From NCBI GenBank assembly GCA_020284085.1, contig JACEVL010000415.1, forward strand, positions 1,230,879 to 1,294,878: a stretch of DNA of 64,000 bases. The letters run 5' to 3'. The notes under the pieces were generated by a model. The model was not told where the DNA came from. It did no database searches and saw only the letters and a program-made list of their open reading frames with translations. Every line of letters starts with the position of its first letter. Within the stretch, counting starts at the first letter, position 1. Made by a program: the position numbers and the translations under genes. The DNA is from Aporrectodea caliginosa. Lineage: Eukaryota > Annelida > Clitellata > Crassiclitellata > Lumbricidae. Of the stretch, positions 1 to 12,200 are shown piece by piece.

Positions 1-143
1 AAAGAAAAGTATTAATCACTAATTCCGCAGCATGCATGACAAATGAAAAGCAAATTAAACACCTCAAATCAATCAAAAATTTCAACGAATAAACTGGAAT
101 AAATAGCAAATACTGCACTAAAATACACCACTGCATGTGCTTT

Positions 144-222
144 GGTAGTGCCAGTCCAAAGTATGGATACAGGAGGGCGACGTTAATCATCGTTGTTATG
201 ACAGAGTGTCGTTAAACAGCAA
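144..222 (-). repeat. 110-bp interspersed repeat, copy 1 (partial)
   Basis: Reverse complement shares GTTTAACGACACT, the GTCGCCCTCCT block and GGACTGGCACTACCA with copies at 9.7, 21.2, 45.2 and 61.6 kb. Confidence 0.6.
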
Positions 223-984
223 CTCGCCACCATATTCAGTCAAACCCTAGGGACATTACTGTAGAGAAGAATTGTTATCGGACATGCCCGTTGCATGCCA
301 GCATGATTGCATAGATCTATGTAAATGAAATGAATGGCAATGAATGCACTTATTGGCACTGGCTCGTTGGGACAGCGTAATGCACCAGTGGTCGTTATAG
401 GTGCAAGTGGCACGCAGTCGAAATGCAGCGTTGTACGTGTCTGGTAATAAAACAGCACGGTTCCTGTGGCCTCACACTCGTAAAAGTCATCTCTGATCTA
501 ATTGCAGACACTACCGTAATATTACCAAATGCTCTAAGACATCAAAGTTCTGTCTTCTAATAAAACAGTAATGTGGACTGAGAAGTAATTAGACAAAACT
601 GTCTAATGGCATGCAACTACAAACTGCGCTTTGACATCAGACAGAACATATTTAGGGCCTACACTATTCCATGTGATTATATGATTCGGTGAAACGAACC
701 TCTGTTTACCTCTAGCTGTACAGGTCAGGTCTGTCTACATCAATTACATAGCACCTCGAAGGAGTCTCTCTTGTAATGGCACTACATAAATTTCCAATTA
801 CCATTACCATTGTACAGTGATCCTGTCCTAAGCAAAAACAGAACCGGAATGATACGGCGTTCCGGTCGTCATAGAGGAACAGGAACGTCGCTCTGGTGCG
901 TGCCAGTCCCAACAGATCCCTGCCATAGCAGTGCTTTCGAGAGCATCTTACGTGACTGGGTGCTATATAAATGCCTTGATATAC

Positions 985-1098
985 ACATACAAACAAACAA
1001 ACATGCAAACATACATACATGCATACATACATATCTTAAATATACATAAATACATACACATGTGCATATACATATATGCAAACATACACACATACCAG
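985..1098. repeat. (CATA)n microsatellite, imperfect
   Basis: Runs of ACATACAT and related variants. They create spurious Tyr/Met/Cys ORFs on both strands. Confidence 0.9.
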
Positions 1099-2016
1099 AC
1101 AATTTTTATTTTAGCCAACCAAGTGTCTGTTATTAGCAGAAATTGTAAATATGTACTGTCTGGTGTCAAAGCACCGTTTGTAGTTGCCTACCAGTAGACA
1201 GTTTTGTCTAATTACTTCAACAGTCCACATTACTGTCTGGTTTATGGGCCAAAGTGACTGTTTTTTTAGAAGACAGTTGATGTCTTAGGGCATTATGGTA
1301 ATATTTATTACCTGTCGTCGCTCTACTCTACATCGCTCTACTCTACATCGACGCAACTTGGTCCAGAGACTCTGAGCATCCAAGCCATCTTCAGCTGTCG
1401 ACGGGAATCCGTTGCTTGGTTCCTAGGAATGCGTATGCATAGCCCGCCACTGGTCACTCTTTCAGCTTACTGCGCATTGTTTTGCAAACTGATGTAATAT
1501 ATTCGTTTGTAACGACATTTAACATCATATAGAGAGTGTCTCTGAATAGATATCTTGAAGGGGCGCTATATAAATGTTCAATTACATAGTGTCTGCCATT
1601 ATCTCAGACATTGCTTTTAAGAGTGTGAGGCCGCGTGATTACCAGACACGTGCAATGCTGCATTTCTAGTGTGTGCCACTTACACCACCTACAATGACCA
1701 CTGGTGCATTACAACAGTAAGTGATATTCTCTCCATGCCAATTCATTTCTTTAGAGCACTCTATTATGCATGCAAGGTCCATTAAACTGAATCTAAGGAT
1801 TGAGACATCTGCACGCAACAGTCGCTGTTGGGTGTCCACTCTGCAAGCTCAAACCCACAGCCGTTGAATTATCGTTTACGATTAGTGTCTCCTCTTACCA
1901 GACAAAGCTGTTGTGAATACAAGTGGTACACGATCACAGCAGAGTTTTATCTCTACTTGGCCACACACAGAGCACCTTTTATCAGACGCATCACCCTACG
2001 ACCAAGGATATCTTAC

Positions 2017-2211
2017 CCTCAGTGCAGTTCGTTCCAGTGTATCCGGGGGCGCAGACGCACGAACCCCCAACGCAGTTGCCATTTCCTCCGCACATCGAAT
2101 CGCCACAATCCACCACCAGCACTTCGCACTCCTTACCCTTCCATCCAGAATGACACTTGCATTCGCCTGCTCTGTACACTCCATTGCCCCTGCACGGCCT
2201 TGGACAGACGC
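2017..2211 (-). CDS. TENM: Teneurin exon 8: EGF-like repeats 2 and 3
   Basis: The acceptor TTCTGTGGTTGTAG ends at 2212 and the donor is GAGG|GTAAGA. EGF 2 reads [18 protein letters not shown] and then HSGWKGKEC: only five cysteines, with Tyr where the third normally sits. EGF 3 reads [19 protein letters not shown] and then APGYTGTNC, with all six. In characterised teneurins the odd cysteine of EGF 2 forms an intermolecular disulfide that makes the receptor a dimer. Phase 1 on both sides. The gene continues left, but I found no further exon in bases 1-2016. Confidence 0.96.
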
Positions 2212-3650
2212 CTACAACCACAGAAATTAATAACGCTCTTCATGACTCCCTTAACAACTTAAGCGAGACGCGACTGATTTATAAGATTCTGACAAGCGTT
2301 GCGGCCTCGCTTACTATGGACTATTGATCAGTGCTCTCCATTCCATAGTTATGGCTTAGTATCGGTCCCTCGATTAGATTAAATTAAATTCTTGTATGCT
2401 GGAGACACACTCATGAGTGCACAGTTATTCTGCCCATCTTAATTTAAGAAATATCAAGTATTGCCACATCCAGAAACACTGAGAGACCAAACGCAAATAC
2501 CACCATCTCTAAAATCACCCATCAAACTATCATCTCTAAAACCAACCCATCAAACCATCATCTTTAAAACTACCCCATTGCACTATCTTCTCTAAAACCA
2601 TCCCATCAAACCAACATCTCTGAAAAAACCCATCATCTTTAAAACCACCCCATCAAACCACCCACCTTTAAAACCACCACACTTAACCATCATCTCTAAA
2701 ACTACCCCATCAAACCATCATTTCTAAAACCACCCCATCAAACCACCACCTTTAAAACCACCCCACTGAACCACCATCTCTAAACTACCCCATCTTTAAA
2801 AACCATGATCTCCAAAACCACCCCACTGAACGATCACAAATAACACAACTACTACCCATCACATCCACACCCCAAAACACCAGCACTGTTTTACAATTAT
2901 GCCCCATGACTCACCAAACCCCACTCAAACCATCAACACTAAAACCACCAACTACCATGGGGCATGATAGCCCATTGGTTACTCGATTGGACTTGGACTA
3001 CTCTTTTGGACACCCCTCTGACTAGATGCAGCGCTTATGCCCCATGACTACCAAACCCCACTACAACCATCAACACTAAAACCACCAGTTTACCATAGGG
3101 CATGATAGCCGAATGGTTACAGCGCTCACCTCGTAATATGGAGAGTATGCGTTTGAGCATCCAACAGCCATGGTGTAGAGACCTTGAGCAAGTCCTTCAC
3201 TCATAATTGCTTAGCGCCATCGATTGATGCTTGGTCATCAGATAGCGGCGCGTAATAAATGCATAATAATAATAATAAGTCTGTGTCACTATCACGACCG
3301 GGATATTATCCTTGAAGAAGGACGGATATTAAGGAAGCATCACTGACCCTGTTGACAGTCGGTCCCTGTGAATCCTGGGAAACAACGACACTGGCCGGCG
3401 ACACAATCTCCGCGACCGTGACATCCTTTTGGGCAAAGACTCAGCTGCGCTGGAGAACCTGAATGATTAGCATTATCGACAACTTAGTGGAATAATTTAA
3501 CAGGCAGTTTTGCTCATGCTTTTCACAGCACAGTAGGTATTGGTGGATTGGTATAAGGAGATTACAGAAAACTGGCAACTGATAAATCATCATCCACATC
3601 ATCATCCACATCATCATCCACATCATCATCATCATCATTATCATAATCAT

Positions 3651-3703
<53 letters not shown>

Positions 3704-3754
3704 ACCACATCATCATCATCAGCAGCATCATCCACATCATCACATCATCATCAT

Positions 3755-3799
<45 letters not shown>

Positions 3800-3871
3800 A
3801 ATCATTATCATCATCAACAACAACATCAATCAATCAATCAATGAATCAATCAATCAATGAATCAATCAATA

Positions 3872-3907
<36 letters not shown>

Positions 3908-6207
3908 TTCGTTTAGTTTCAATTCAGAATAACAACAGGCGTGCAGGCATTTCTGGTTACAAGTTGATATAGTTGTTTCCGTTACATTATCAGATCAATT
4001 CGTATTGGCTGATTATATGAAAACGTAGGTCATCATCATTCATCATTCACAACTGCTCAGTGCCATCGACTGATGCATGGTCAATAGATAGTGTCACCTC
4101 TGATTTAGTTGGAGTGGTGCTAAATAAATTTCCTAAATAACCAAAAATAAAATGTAGTGCAGCAAAGTTGGGTAGCATGCAATGTAGGCAGGAGAGGATG
4201 ACCAGCATATTCTTCCTAGGTGTCACTGACCTTGAATGGTAGCTGTGAACTTGACAGTGTAAGACTGATCACCATCGTTATACATGAACAGATACCAGTG
4301 ACCTCTGTCGAAGAACTGGATGAAGGCGGAGTTGACCTCCTGTGACAGACAGATGCAACACGCCCTCATTTAGAAATCAGGTCAAACGGGACAGGACTCC
4401 ATCACCATGACAACGTACTGGATACGAATTTTACACATCAACATGTGCATTAATGGATGGCGTGGGCAGACTGACACATCAATTCAAGCAGACAGACAAG
4501 GAGACTCTTAGGAGAGACACAGAGGCGGACAGGCAGGCAGCGGTGATTGGTGAATGATGGATGGTAGGTATAAAGACAGAAGCAGGAGGTGGGTAAAGAC
4601 AATATTATTAGAGGTGTCGAAAATTTGGTAAAATACAGCTTGCTTACTTGAGTCCATTGTTAACGGGTACTCAATTACCCGTCACTGGATAAATTCGGGA
4701 TAATCAAGCTTGTGAGTCTTTATAATCATCTACGCCTATCTCAAAGACTGAAGGGAAGCAATACAAATTATTAATGTGTAAGTTTTACATTTACATTCAC
4801 ATGTATTGCACAGTGCTTGTTCAGTTTTAGCTGCTGTAAAGGTTGCACTAGATGTCATAAGCGAACACTTATTGATGCATTACAAGTTGCATCAGAAGCT
4901 TTCACATAAGAAGATTTCCTTAAGCTAGCCCACAGGCAGCCACGGGTATCTAGAGGGTACACACAAGGGTGCTCTTAGTTCCATTTGCACGAACTGCAAC
5001 TATGCAGAATCAAGCCTTTTCCGTGGTGGGCCCAGTGGTCTGGAACGGGCTCCCCCAGGAGATATGCCTGCTCCCTGGGACTTTTACTGAAGCTTTCTTT
5101 ACTAAGCTCAAGACTGTAATTTTTGGCCATGCTGGAGTTGGGAGTGCCTCTGAGTAGTCCTCTGGAAGGGGCGCTATGTAAATTTATGAATGAATGAATG
5201 AATGAATCAAACAAATGCCAGCGATGTCATTCTCTTAACCTCAGCATATAAGGGTGAATGGCCAGTCCTCTCTCTCTCTCGCTGTCTCATCTTCCCACCG
5301 ACAGTGTATGGTCAGTGTACTCATCATAGGTGAGTTGGCTAGAGGGCACACACGGAGCAGAAATCTCGAACCAAATTTCTGCCCTGGTGGGGATTTGAAC
5401 CCCCGACCTGTCAATCGACAGTCCAGCACGCTAACCACTACACCATCGAACACCGGGCACCCTAGGCTGTAAATCTCAGAACCTACTACTGTCTGTTCGT
5501 TTGCAGCATCCCTCTTCTTCTGTCGCTGCTGTTGCTTTTGACTCAGAAGTTCCATGCCGTTGAAGACGAAAAAGAAGTCATACTGAACGTGAGATGGATG
5601 AGCATTTCTGCTGCCGTAAACGCCGATCAGGGCGTCCGAAGGAAGCGAAATGTTGAATCGGATGAAACAACTCTCTCTCAGAGAGAACTGGCTCTGAGAG
5701 AACGCGCGAGGACGAAGACGTTCTTCGTGGTTCTCACCCATTGTTATTGTCATCACAGACGACGCAGAATGAACAGCATCTGACAAACGGGAAACAACAA
5801 GAAACAGCTGCTACATGATAATTAATTGTTATTAAACAGACAACTGTGACATGCGCGAGGAAAGAACGATCTGAAAGGTGCATGGAAAGATCTCATTATA
5901 TGTGTATTGAACAAGATGTATAGCTACAATATTGCTGCACCACTTACATAAACAGCAATCAGCAGCACATTGCACAATCTAGAATCAGTAAAAGGAGCTA
6001 AAGCTTTTAAAGGCTTAACACTTTTGCACTTTAACAATGCAAAGCCGTTGAGAGGTTTCGAAAATGCACTATGAAAATGCTCAGAAAATTACATGCGAAC
6101 CAATATATATAAACATATCAATCAATCAACCAATCAAATCAAATCTAATCAATAAAATCTAATGAATAAAATCTAATGAATCAAATCTAATTCAATCTCA
6201 AAAATCT

Positions 6208-6271
<64 letters not shown>

Positions 6272-9200
6272 GACTTAATAATCAATCAATCAATCAATGT
6301 AATAAAAATCAACAAACGAGCGAACGAACGAACGAACGAAACGAACGAACAACGAATCAATCAATGAATGATTTTATTGCAGCCAACCTCTAATACAACA
6401 AGTAATAAATATACCAGCATACATATGAAAATACATAGGGCATACACAATGTAATTGATAGCATGTGTACATTGTGTCTATGATGTTCCTTAAGGGCAGA
6501 CGAATTGGGACACCAGTCCATGACTGACCTTCAGATAAACTTGAATAATTCTCTCTGATTGATGAAACCGATTTTGGTCTCCACAGAACGTTGTGTACCT
6601 TCATCACTAAAGATCAAAAGAAACAAATTATTCCTCATTAAAGTAATCCACACAGGCAGTGCTTAAACTCTAATTAATTGCCCGAGTGGAAGTTGACAGC
6701 ACAACCGTACTGTGGATTTGAGCTCGCCCATTTGTTTTGCTTATCTACAAACCATCAGCTGATGCCTTTTGCTTGATCACAATCAATCGCTCAATACCAG
6801 CTGCTCTATCATGTCTGATTAAATACAACTAGCATTTATATCAATAGATAGCATATTCTCCTATGCTTGCGCAATCTGTGATCAAGTTGATACTGCAACA
6901 ATATTTCCTGAGGCACTAAGTCTATTTATATATTCATTATTACTGCATTATTACATTTATATTAATATATACATACATATTTATATTTAAAACATTGTGT
7001 ATATTTATATTTACATACACAATATGTATATTCAAAACAAATAAATGATATCCGCAAATACTTAATAGTAACATGCCTCAAAGTTTGCAATTTGAAGTTT
7101 AGTATTCAGATGTGCAGTGTATACAGTATAGTTTTTCACGCTTTATGTAACATGGACCAAATTAATCAAATCAGCAAGATAACGTGTTCAAAACAAAAAT
7201 GAAGAAACCTCAACAGCTAAGAGAAAAACCGATCAGGCAAGACAAAAGTGCCAGAAGTGCAACTGAGACGCTGACAAAGAGTAGTGCAATGCACTTCCAC
7301 GTGCACTGATTCTTCAGCTGCTTCTTCACTCGTTGATGTGTCTGGCTCAAACTTGAGTAGCAACGAAAGTCGGTCTGGGTTGGCATGAAGGGAACTGGTT
7401 GTAGCGATACGTTCGTCGGGTTAAATGCAGAATAAAACTGCCTGAAAAAATTAATTATCCTAGTTACAGATGCATAGCAGTTCAGTGGTTAGCATGCGGA
7501 CTGTCAATCGAGATGTCAGTGTTCAACTCCGCGGCAGGGCAGAAATTTATTTAGAGATTTCAGCCCCCTAGCCAATTCAGATATAATAAATGCACTGACT
7601 GTAAACTGTTGGTAGGAAAATTAGACAGTGACGGAGAGGACCGGTCACCCGACCTCATATGCCGAAGCTAAGAAAATGAAGTCGCTAACAATTTGGATCT
7701 CCCCAAGACAGCTACTCTGTCAGAACCTTGACCAAGTCCACGCACAATTGCTCAGGGCCATCGATTGATGCATCATCATTATGTATAGATGCTTAATAAA
7801 TAATAATTGTAAACTGCTTAGCATTAATCAGAAACAAGTGATAAACCCCCAGTAACAAGGCAATTAAATTATTATGATAACTGGCATCTGGTTGACCATA
7901 CATACAAACCAAAATGGGGTAACAATATCAATATCATCATCCTCTGATCAGCTGCCTCTGGAAAAATTCTGCTGATCATCATAGGCCAATGCCATTATTG
8001 ATCTGTATCCATTTAAAACACATCTCTGCTCGAAATCGCTTCTGCCACAAAGAAACCAATTTCCAGGCACCCACGAAAAAGCCGGATGAATGGCATTATA
8101 AGCTTCAGTGAGACCGACCGTGCCAGTAGGTGGACGAAACCGCCTCGGGAAAACTGACATAGTCTGGCAGCTTCCAATATCTGGCTGTCAAAGACATCCA
8201 CGACCGACTGGAATTTGTTTCTTCATTCCTCTTCTTCCTCCTCCTCCTGCTACATATCTATTCAAAATTCCAGGTCCACACATCAAGCCGAATTCTTTCC
8301 GCCGACGCCCATTTCCATTGGTTGGCCATAAATGGAATGAACCCCTGAAGACTGAATCGCAAATTGCAAATTCGGAAATGGTCAGGCGCATGACTCCATA
8401 AACGTGGAATTACACCACGAAAACGTGTGGCGATTGTTCCGCCCATTGTTCGGCGACAGCCTTTCAGCCTCTTGGTATTGTCATCGCTGCTACGTGTCTT
8501 TCTACAACCCCCAAAGCGGAAAACACCCTTCATCTGTAAGTGAAGAATTCTTTCGAACGCAGGTAATAAATGCATGTAATGGCCACACATTACCGACCAC
8601 TAGTACTATCACTTTCACACAGGCGGCACAGTTCCTGTTGTGTCCAGGAGAACATTAAGAATTGTTGCCACATCATTGGTTTCCAATGGTTGTTGGCTTG
8701 TCTATGAAGCCTGAATATTCTGGGAAAAGAAGCCTAAAAAACTAGGATCTGTCTCCAAGGGCTAAACAGTTGTAGCTGTATGGAAAAGATCAGTTACTCT
8801 CTGACAGTGAGTTGGGCATGAAGAAAACACCTTCTACCGCTATGACAAGTGTAAACTGATGATCATTTATGGCTATTCCATTCCGCAAAACCTTGAATTT
8901 CCTTCATCTGTGACAATCATTAGCACCTATTAGGTTCAGTACAATAGATGAGATTACATGACAGTACATTACAAAACCAACTACTCCCTATTAAGAGTTA
9001 TTGGACACTACAGTCACCAGTGCCATAGAAGTTTCTATTCAATATCATAAACTGAATAGAAACTCTTTTTACATTGTATTGCAAATTGCTCTCAAGGACA
9101 GAGAGAGAGATTGCTAATTGCTGCTACATTATATCATATTGCTAATTACAGAATCATTCGATTTGATTAGATAAAGAGATTGGACCAGATTAGCTACGAT

Positions 9201-12200
9201 AAGACATGGTTAGATTACAACAGATATCCATTTACTGACTCTTCTATGTTAATCGTTGCTTGGTTTTCCTCGGTTCTGTCCTGCTGTTGAATCCAAATCT
9301 GTCCAGAGTTTTCCATGCTCAGGCGAGATGCTAATGGGTCTTCGTGATTCCTGGCCATGGCTGCTGCTGCTGCTGCTGCATCGGCCCGGAGACAAAGGGA
9401 CTCATTGGCAGCACATCCTGCTCCTCCTGAAGCGTGACGAATAGACCGTGACGGATGCTGGTGATGGAGGCTGGTCCTTGAACAAGATGCGGTTCTCGGC
9501 AGCCGACCACTGACCATCGACTGCCCTGAAAACGGCATCGAAGAGTCACACTACGGACATACTCACTGAAGTGAGTATGTTGGTCTCAAAGCACCTTTGG
9601 AGGACACATCAAGAGCACTGAAGTGAGTAAGCCTTTCATTTTGTCTGATGATCGTGCACAGCCGGTTGATGTCTTGAGCACAACTGATGGAGCATTAGAC
9701 ATGAAAGAGCGCTGGACATTAGTAGTTTCAGTTTAACGACACTGTGTGATAACAAAGATCATTAGCGTCGACCTCCTCCTTTATCCAGGCTTGCCTGGCT
9801 TGGGACTGGCACTGCCAGAGTACGAGCAGTGGCGGAGATTAAAGAGCATTAGACATTAAAGAGTGTTAGACATTCAAGAGCATCAGACATTCAAGAGCAT
9901 TCTTTAGAGAGCATTAGACATTAAAGAGTGTTAGACATTAGAGAACATTACACATTCAAGAGCGTTACACATTAATGAGCATTAGACATTAAACAGCGTC
10001 AGACGTCAAAGCCAACTAATCTATATTATACTGATGTAGTAAATATTTATTGTTAACTACATAATAATAGTTATTATTACCTCACAGGTTAGCAAAGAAG
10101 GATACATCGTATTAACTCAAAACAAAAACATAAAGCTGCTAGTAATACTGGGCTCTTGCTTTATTTAAAAAAGTAATTTAAATAAATATGGGTTAATCTA
10201 TTTGTATGAGTAATATATACAAAGTGGGTTAATTTAAAAAAATTGTGTCTGTACTGCGTTTATAGATAAAAAATTTATGTATTCAGGACAGATATTGCTA
10301 TAAAATATATACCAGTAACAAAACAACCGTTCAGGGCAGATACAGGATTTGCAGATAGAGAGGCAGAGATAATATGCCGAGGTCACGTAAGCTGTAGGGA
10401 TAAAACAACTGGGAAAAAAGAGTCAACATGCTAAGTATGGAAGCACTGGTGTACAGTGCATAAAGGATAAGTGCCTAATTCCCTTATATGCATGGAATCT
10501 GGCTGCCCCGTTTTAATATAGGGTATTTCAGTGAAGGAAACTCCCGTCATGGGCCTATCGCATATGTCCATTATTCGGTTATAAGTGTGCATAGCCGACT
10601 TCAGGCCCGCTATGCATTGTTCTGTGTATATCAACGCCGCTTAATTACATAGGCAGCTTAGAACATTCTGGTCGCCTATGCAATTCGCCCGTGGACTCCG
10701 ACTGCCCGTCTTAGCTGCAATGTGGTCCGTATCAGCAAGTGACTTAATATTGCTACCGGCAGACATTCCTGAGAGTGCAAACCGTATCATAGACAGTGTT
10801 GTGCACGAGACCAAAATTCCAAGACCAAGACCGAGACCAAGACCGCGGTGTCCAAGACCAAGACCGAGACCAAGACCGCGTGGTTCAAGACCAAGACCGA
10901 GACCAAGACCGCGTACGTCCAAGACCAAGACCGAGACCAAGACCGCGTGGTCCAAGACCGAGACCAAGACTGCATCATCCAGGATCAAGATCTAAGCCTC
11001 AAGACCATAAACGCAATTCTCAGTTGTAGTGTTACATATTCCCAATATTCAGATCAGATGCTTATTATATTTATAGTTATGGTTTTTGTCCCCAAGTCTT
11101 CGAGGTCTCATGAAGAGCACACTATAGCTAAAGACACTCTCAGTAGGTGCAGGTGTTGCAGAATACAAAAAACTTTGCTAATAGAGAAAAATTCCTCACC
11201 AAATATCTGGTCTGCATCGTTTACCCGGCTACTGATTTTGCCTCGAGAAACTGCAGCAGTGTAAGCTTAGCTAAACTAGTCACTAAAGCACCAGAGGTCA
11301 TGGTTAACTGTGCCTCAACGTTTTCTTATCGCTTCTGATAAGAAGAGAACAACGCGGTCCTCTCTCGCTTTGTCCTATATAGGCGGATCGTCGCATGAAT
11401 TCGAAGCTATCTCAGAAGTCCACGAATAACCGAAAATATCGACAACATTTAACAAATAATCTACTCTAGTTCCCACCAAAGGCCAAACCAGAGGCGCAAG
11501 ACCAAGACCAAAGGCGAATGACCGAGACCAGACGCCCAAGACCAAGACCACACCTTTAAGACCAAGACCAAGACCGCAGCATTAAAGACCAAGACCGAGA
11601 CCAAGACCGGCATATTCGAGACCGAGACCAAGACCGCATTTTTCGGTCTCGAGACGAGTCTCGAGACCAAGACAGCGGTCTCGAGACCACATCACTGATC
11701 ATAGACACTCTGCTCTACATTAATTTATTATATGAATTGAATACTTACTTTAAATGAATAGTTACTGAAGGCACTGTAGTATATAGGTTTCAACTCTGTT
11801 ATTAAATACCAGTACATTTAGCCAGTTTTAAACAATACCAGTGGCGTAACAACCTAGCCGGGGGCCCTTGGACATTCTAAGCTTGGGGGCCCTTACCCAT
11901 TATGTATCTACATGTATGTACGTAAATAATTGAACATTTATAATTATAGCGCCATTTCATGATATATAGGCCTACTCAAAGCAGGGGTGCAAAAAACAAG
12001 TTTTTTCAAAATGAAAAGTTGTTTTTGGGTGTTTTTTAATTTTTTGGGTCTTTTTGTTTTTGTTTTTTAAGCTTTCCTATTTGGGATCATAAAACTCATA
12101 AAAATGGCTTAATGCCGTTCAAATAATCAGGTGCATATAAATGAAATTAACTAAAACAGTAGAACCGTAGAATATCATAAAACGAGATTAACAACGACCT

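Larger units (their letters stand above)
1..2016 (-). other. Teneurin intron, no exon found
   Basis: Downstream intron on the minus strand. It holds one copy of a 110-bp interspersed repeat, a CATA microsatellite near 1 kb, and repeat tails of the GGTGCTATATAAAT / GGCGCTATATAAAT type near 960 and 1563. I searched the reverse strand for Cys-spaced EGF coding and saw none. Confidence 0.5.

Noticed and set aside
3441..3860. PolyHis/polyIle/polyAsp proteins
   Set aside because: Direct readout of an ATC microsatellite; on the minus strand the real signal is the short EGF 1 exon at its edge.
5370..5465. A tRNA-Asp gene
   Set aside because: A and B boxes are good but the acceptor stem does not close and a SINE body follows; the same unit recurs at 7.5, 15.7, 28.6 and 50.5 kb.
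5241..5489. Coding continuation of teneurin exon 5
   Set aside because: The frame stays open by chance into SINE-A; sequence similarity to teneurins stops before 5490 and resumes at 4339.
8258..8590. Extra teneurin exon in the intron between exons 3 and 4
   Set aside because: Exons 3 and 4 already join in phase, and I found no splice pair fitting phase 2 on both sides here.
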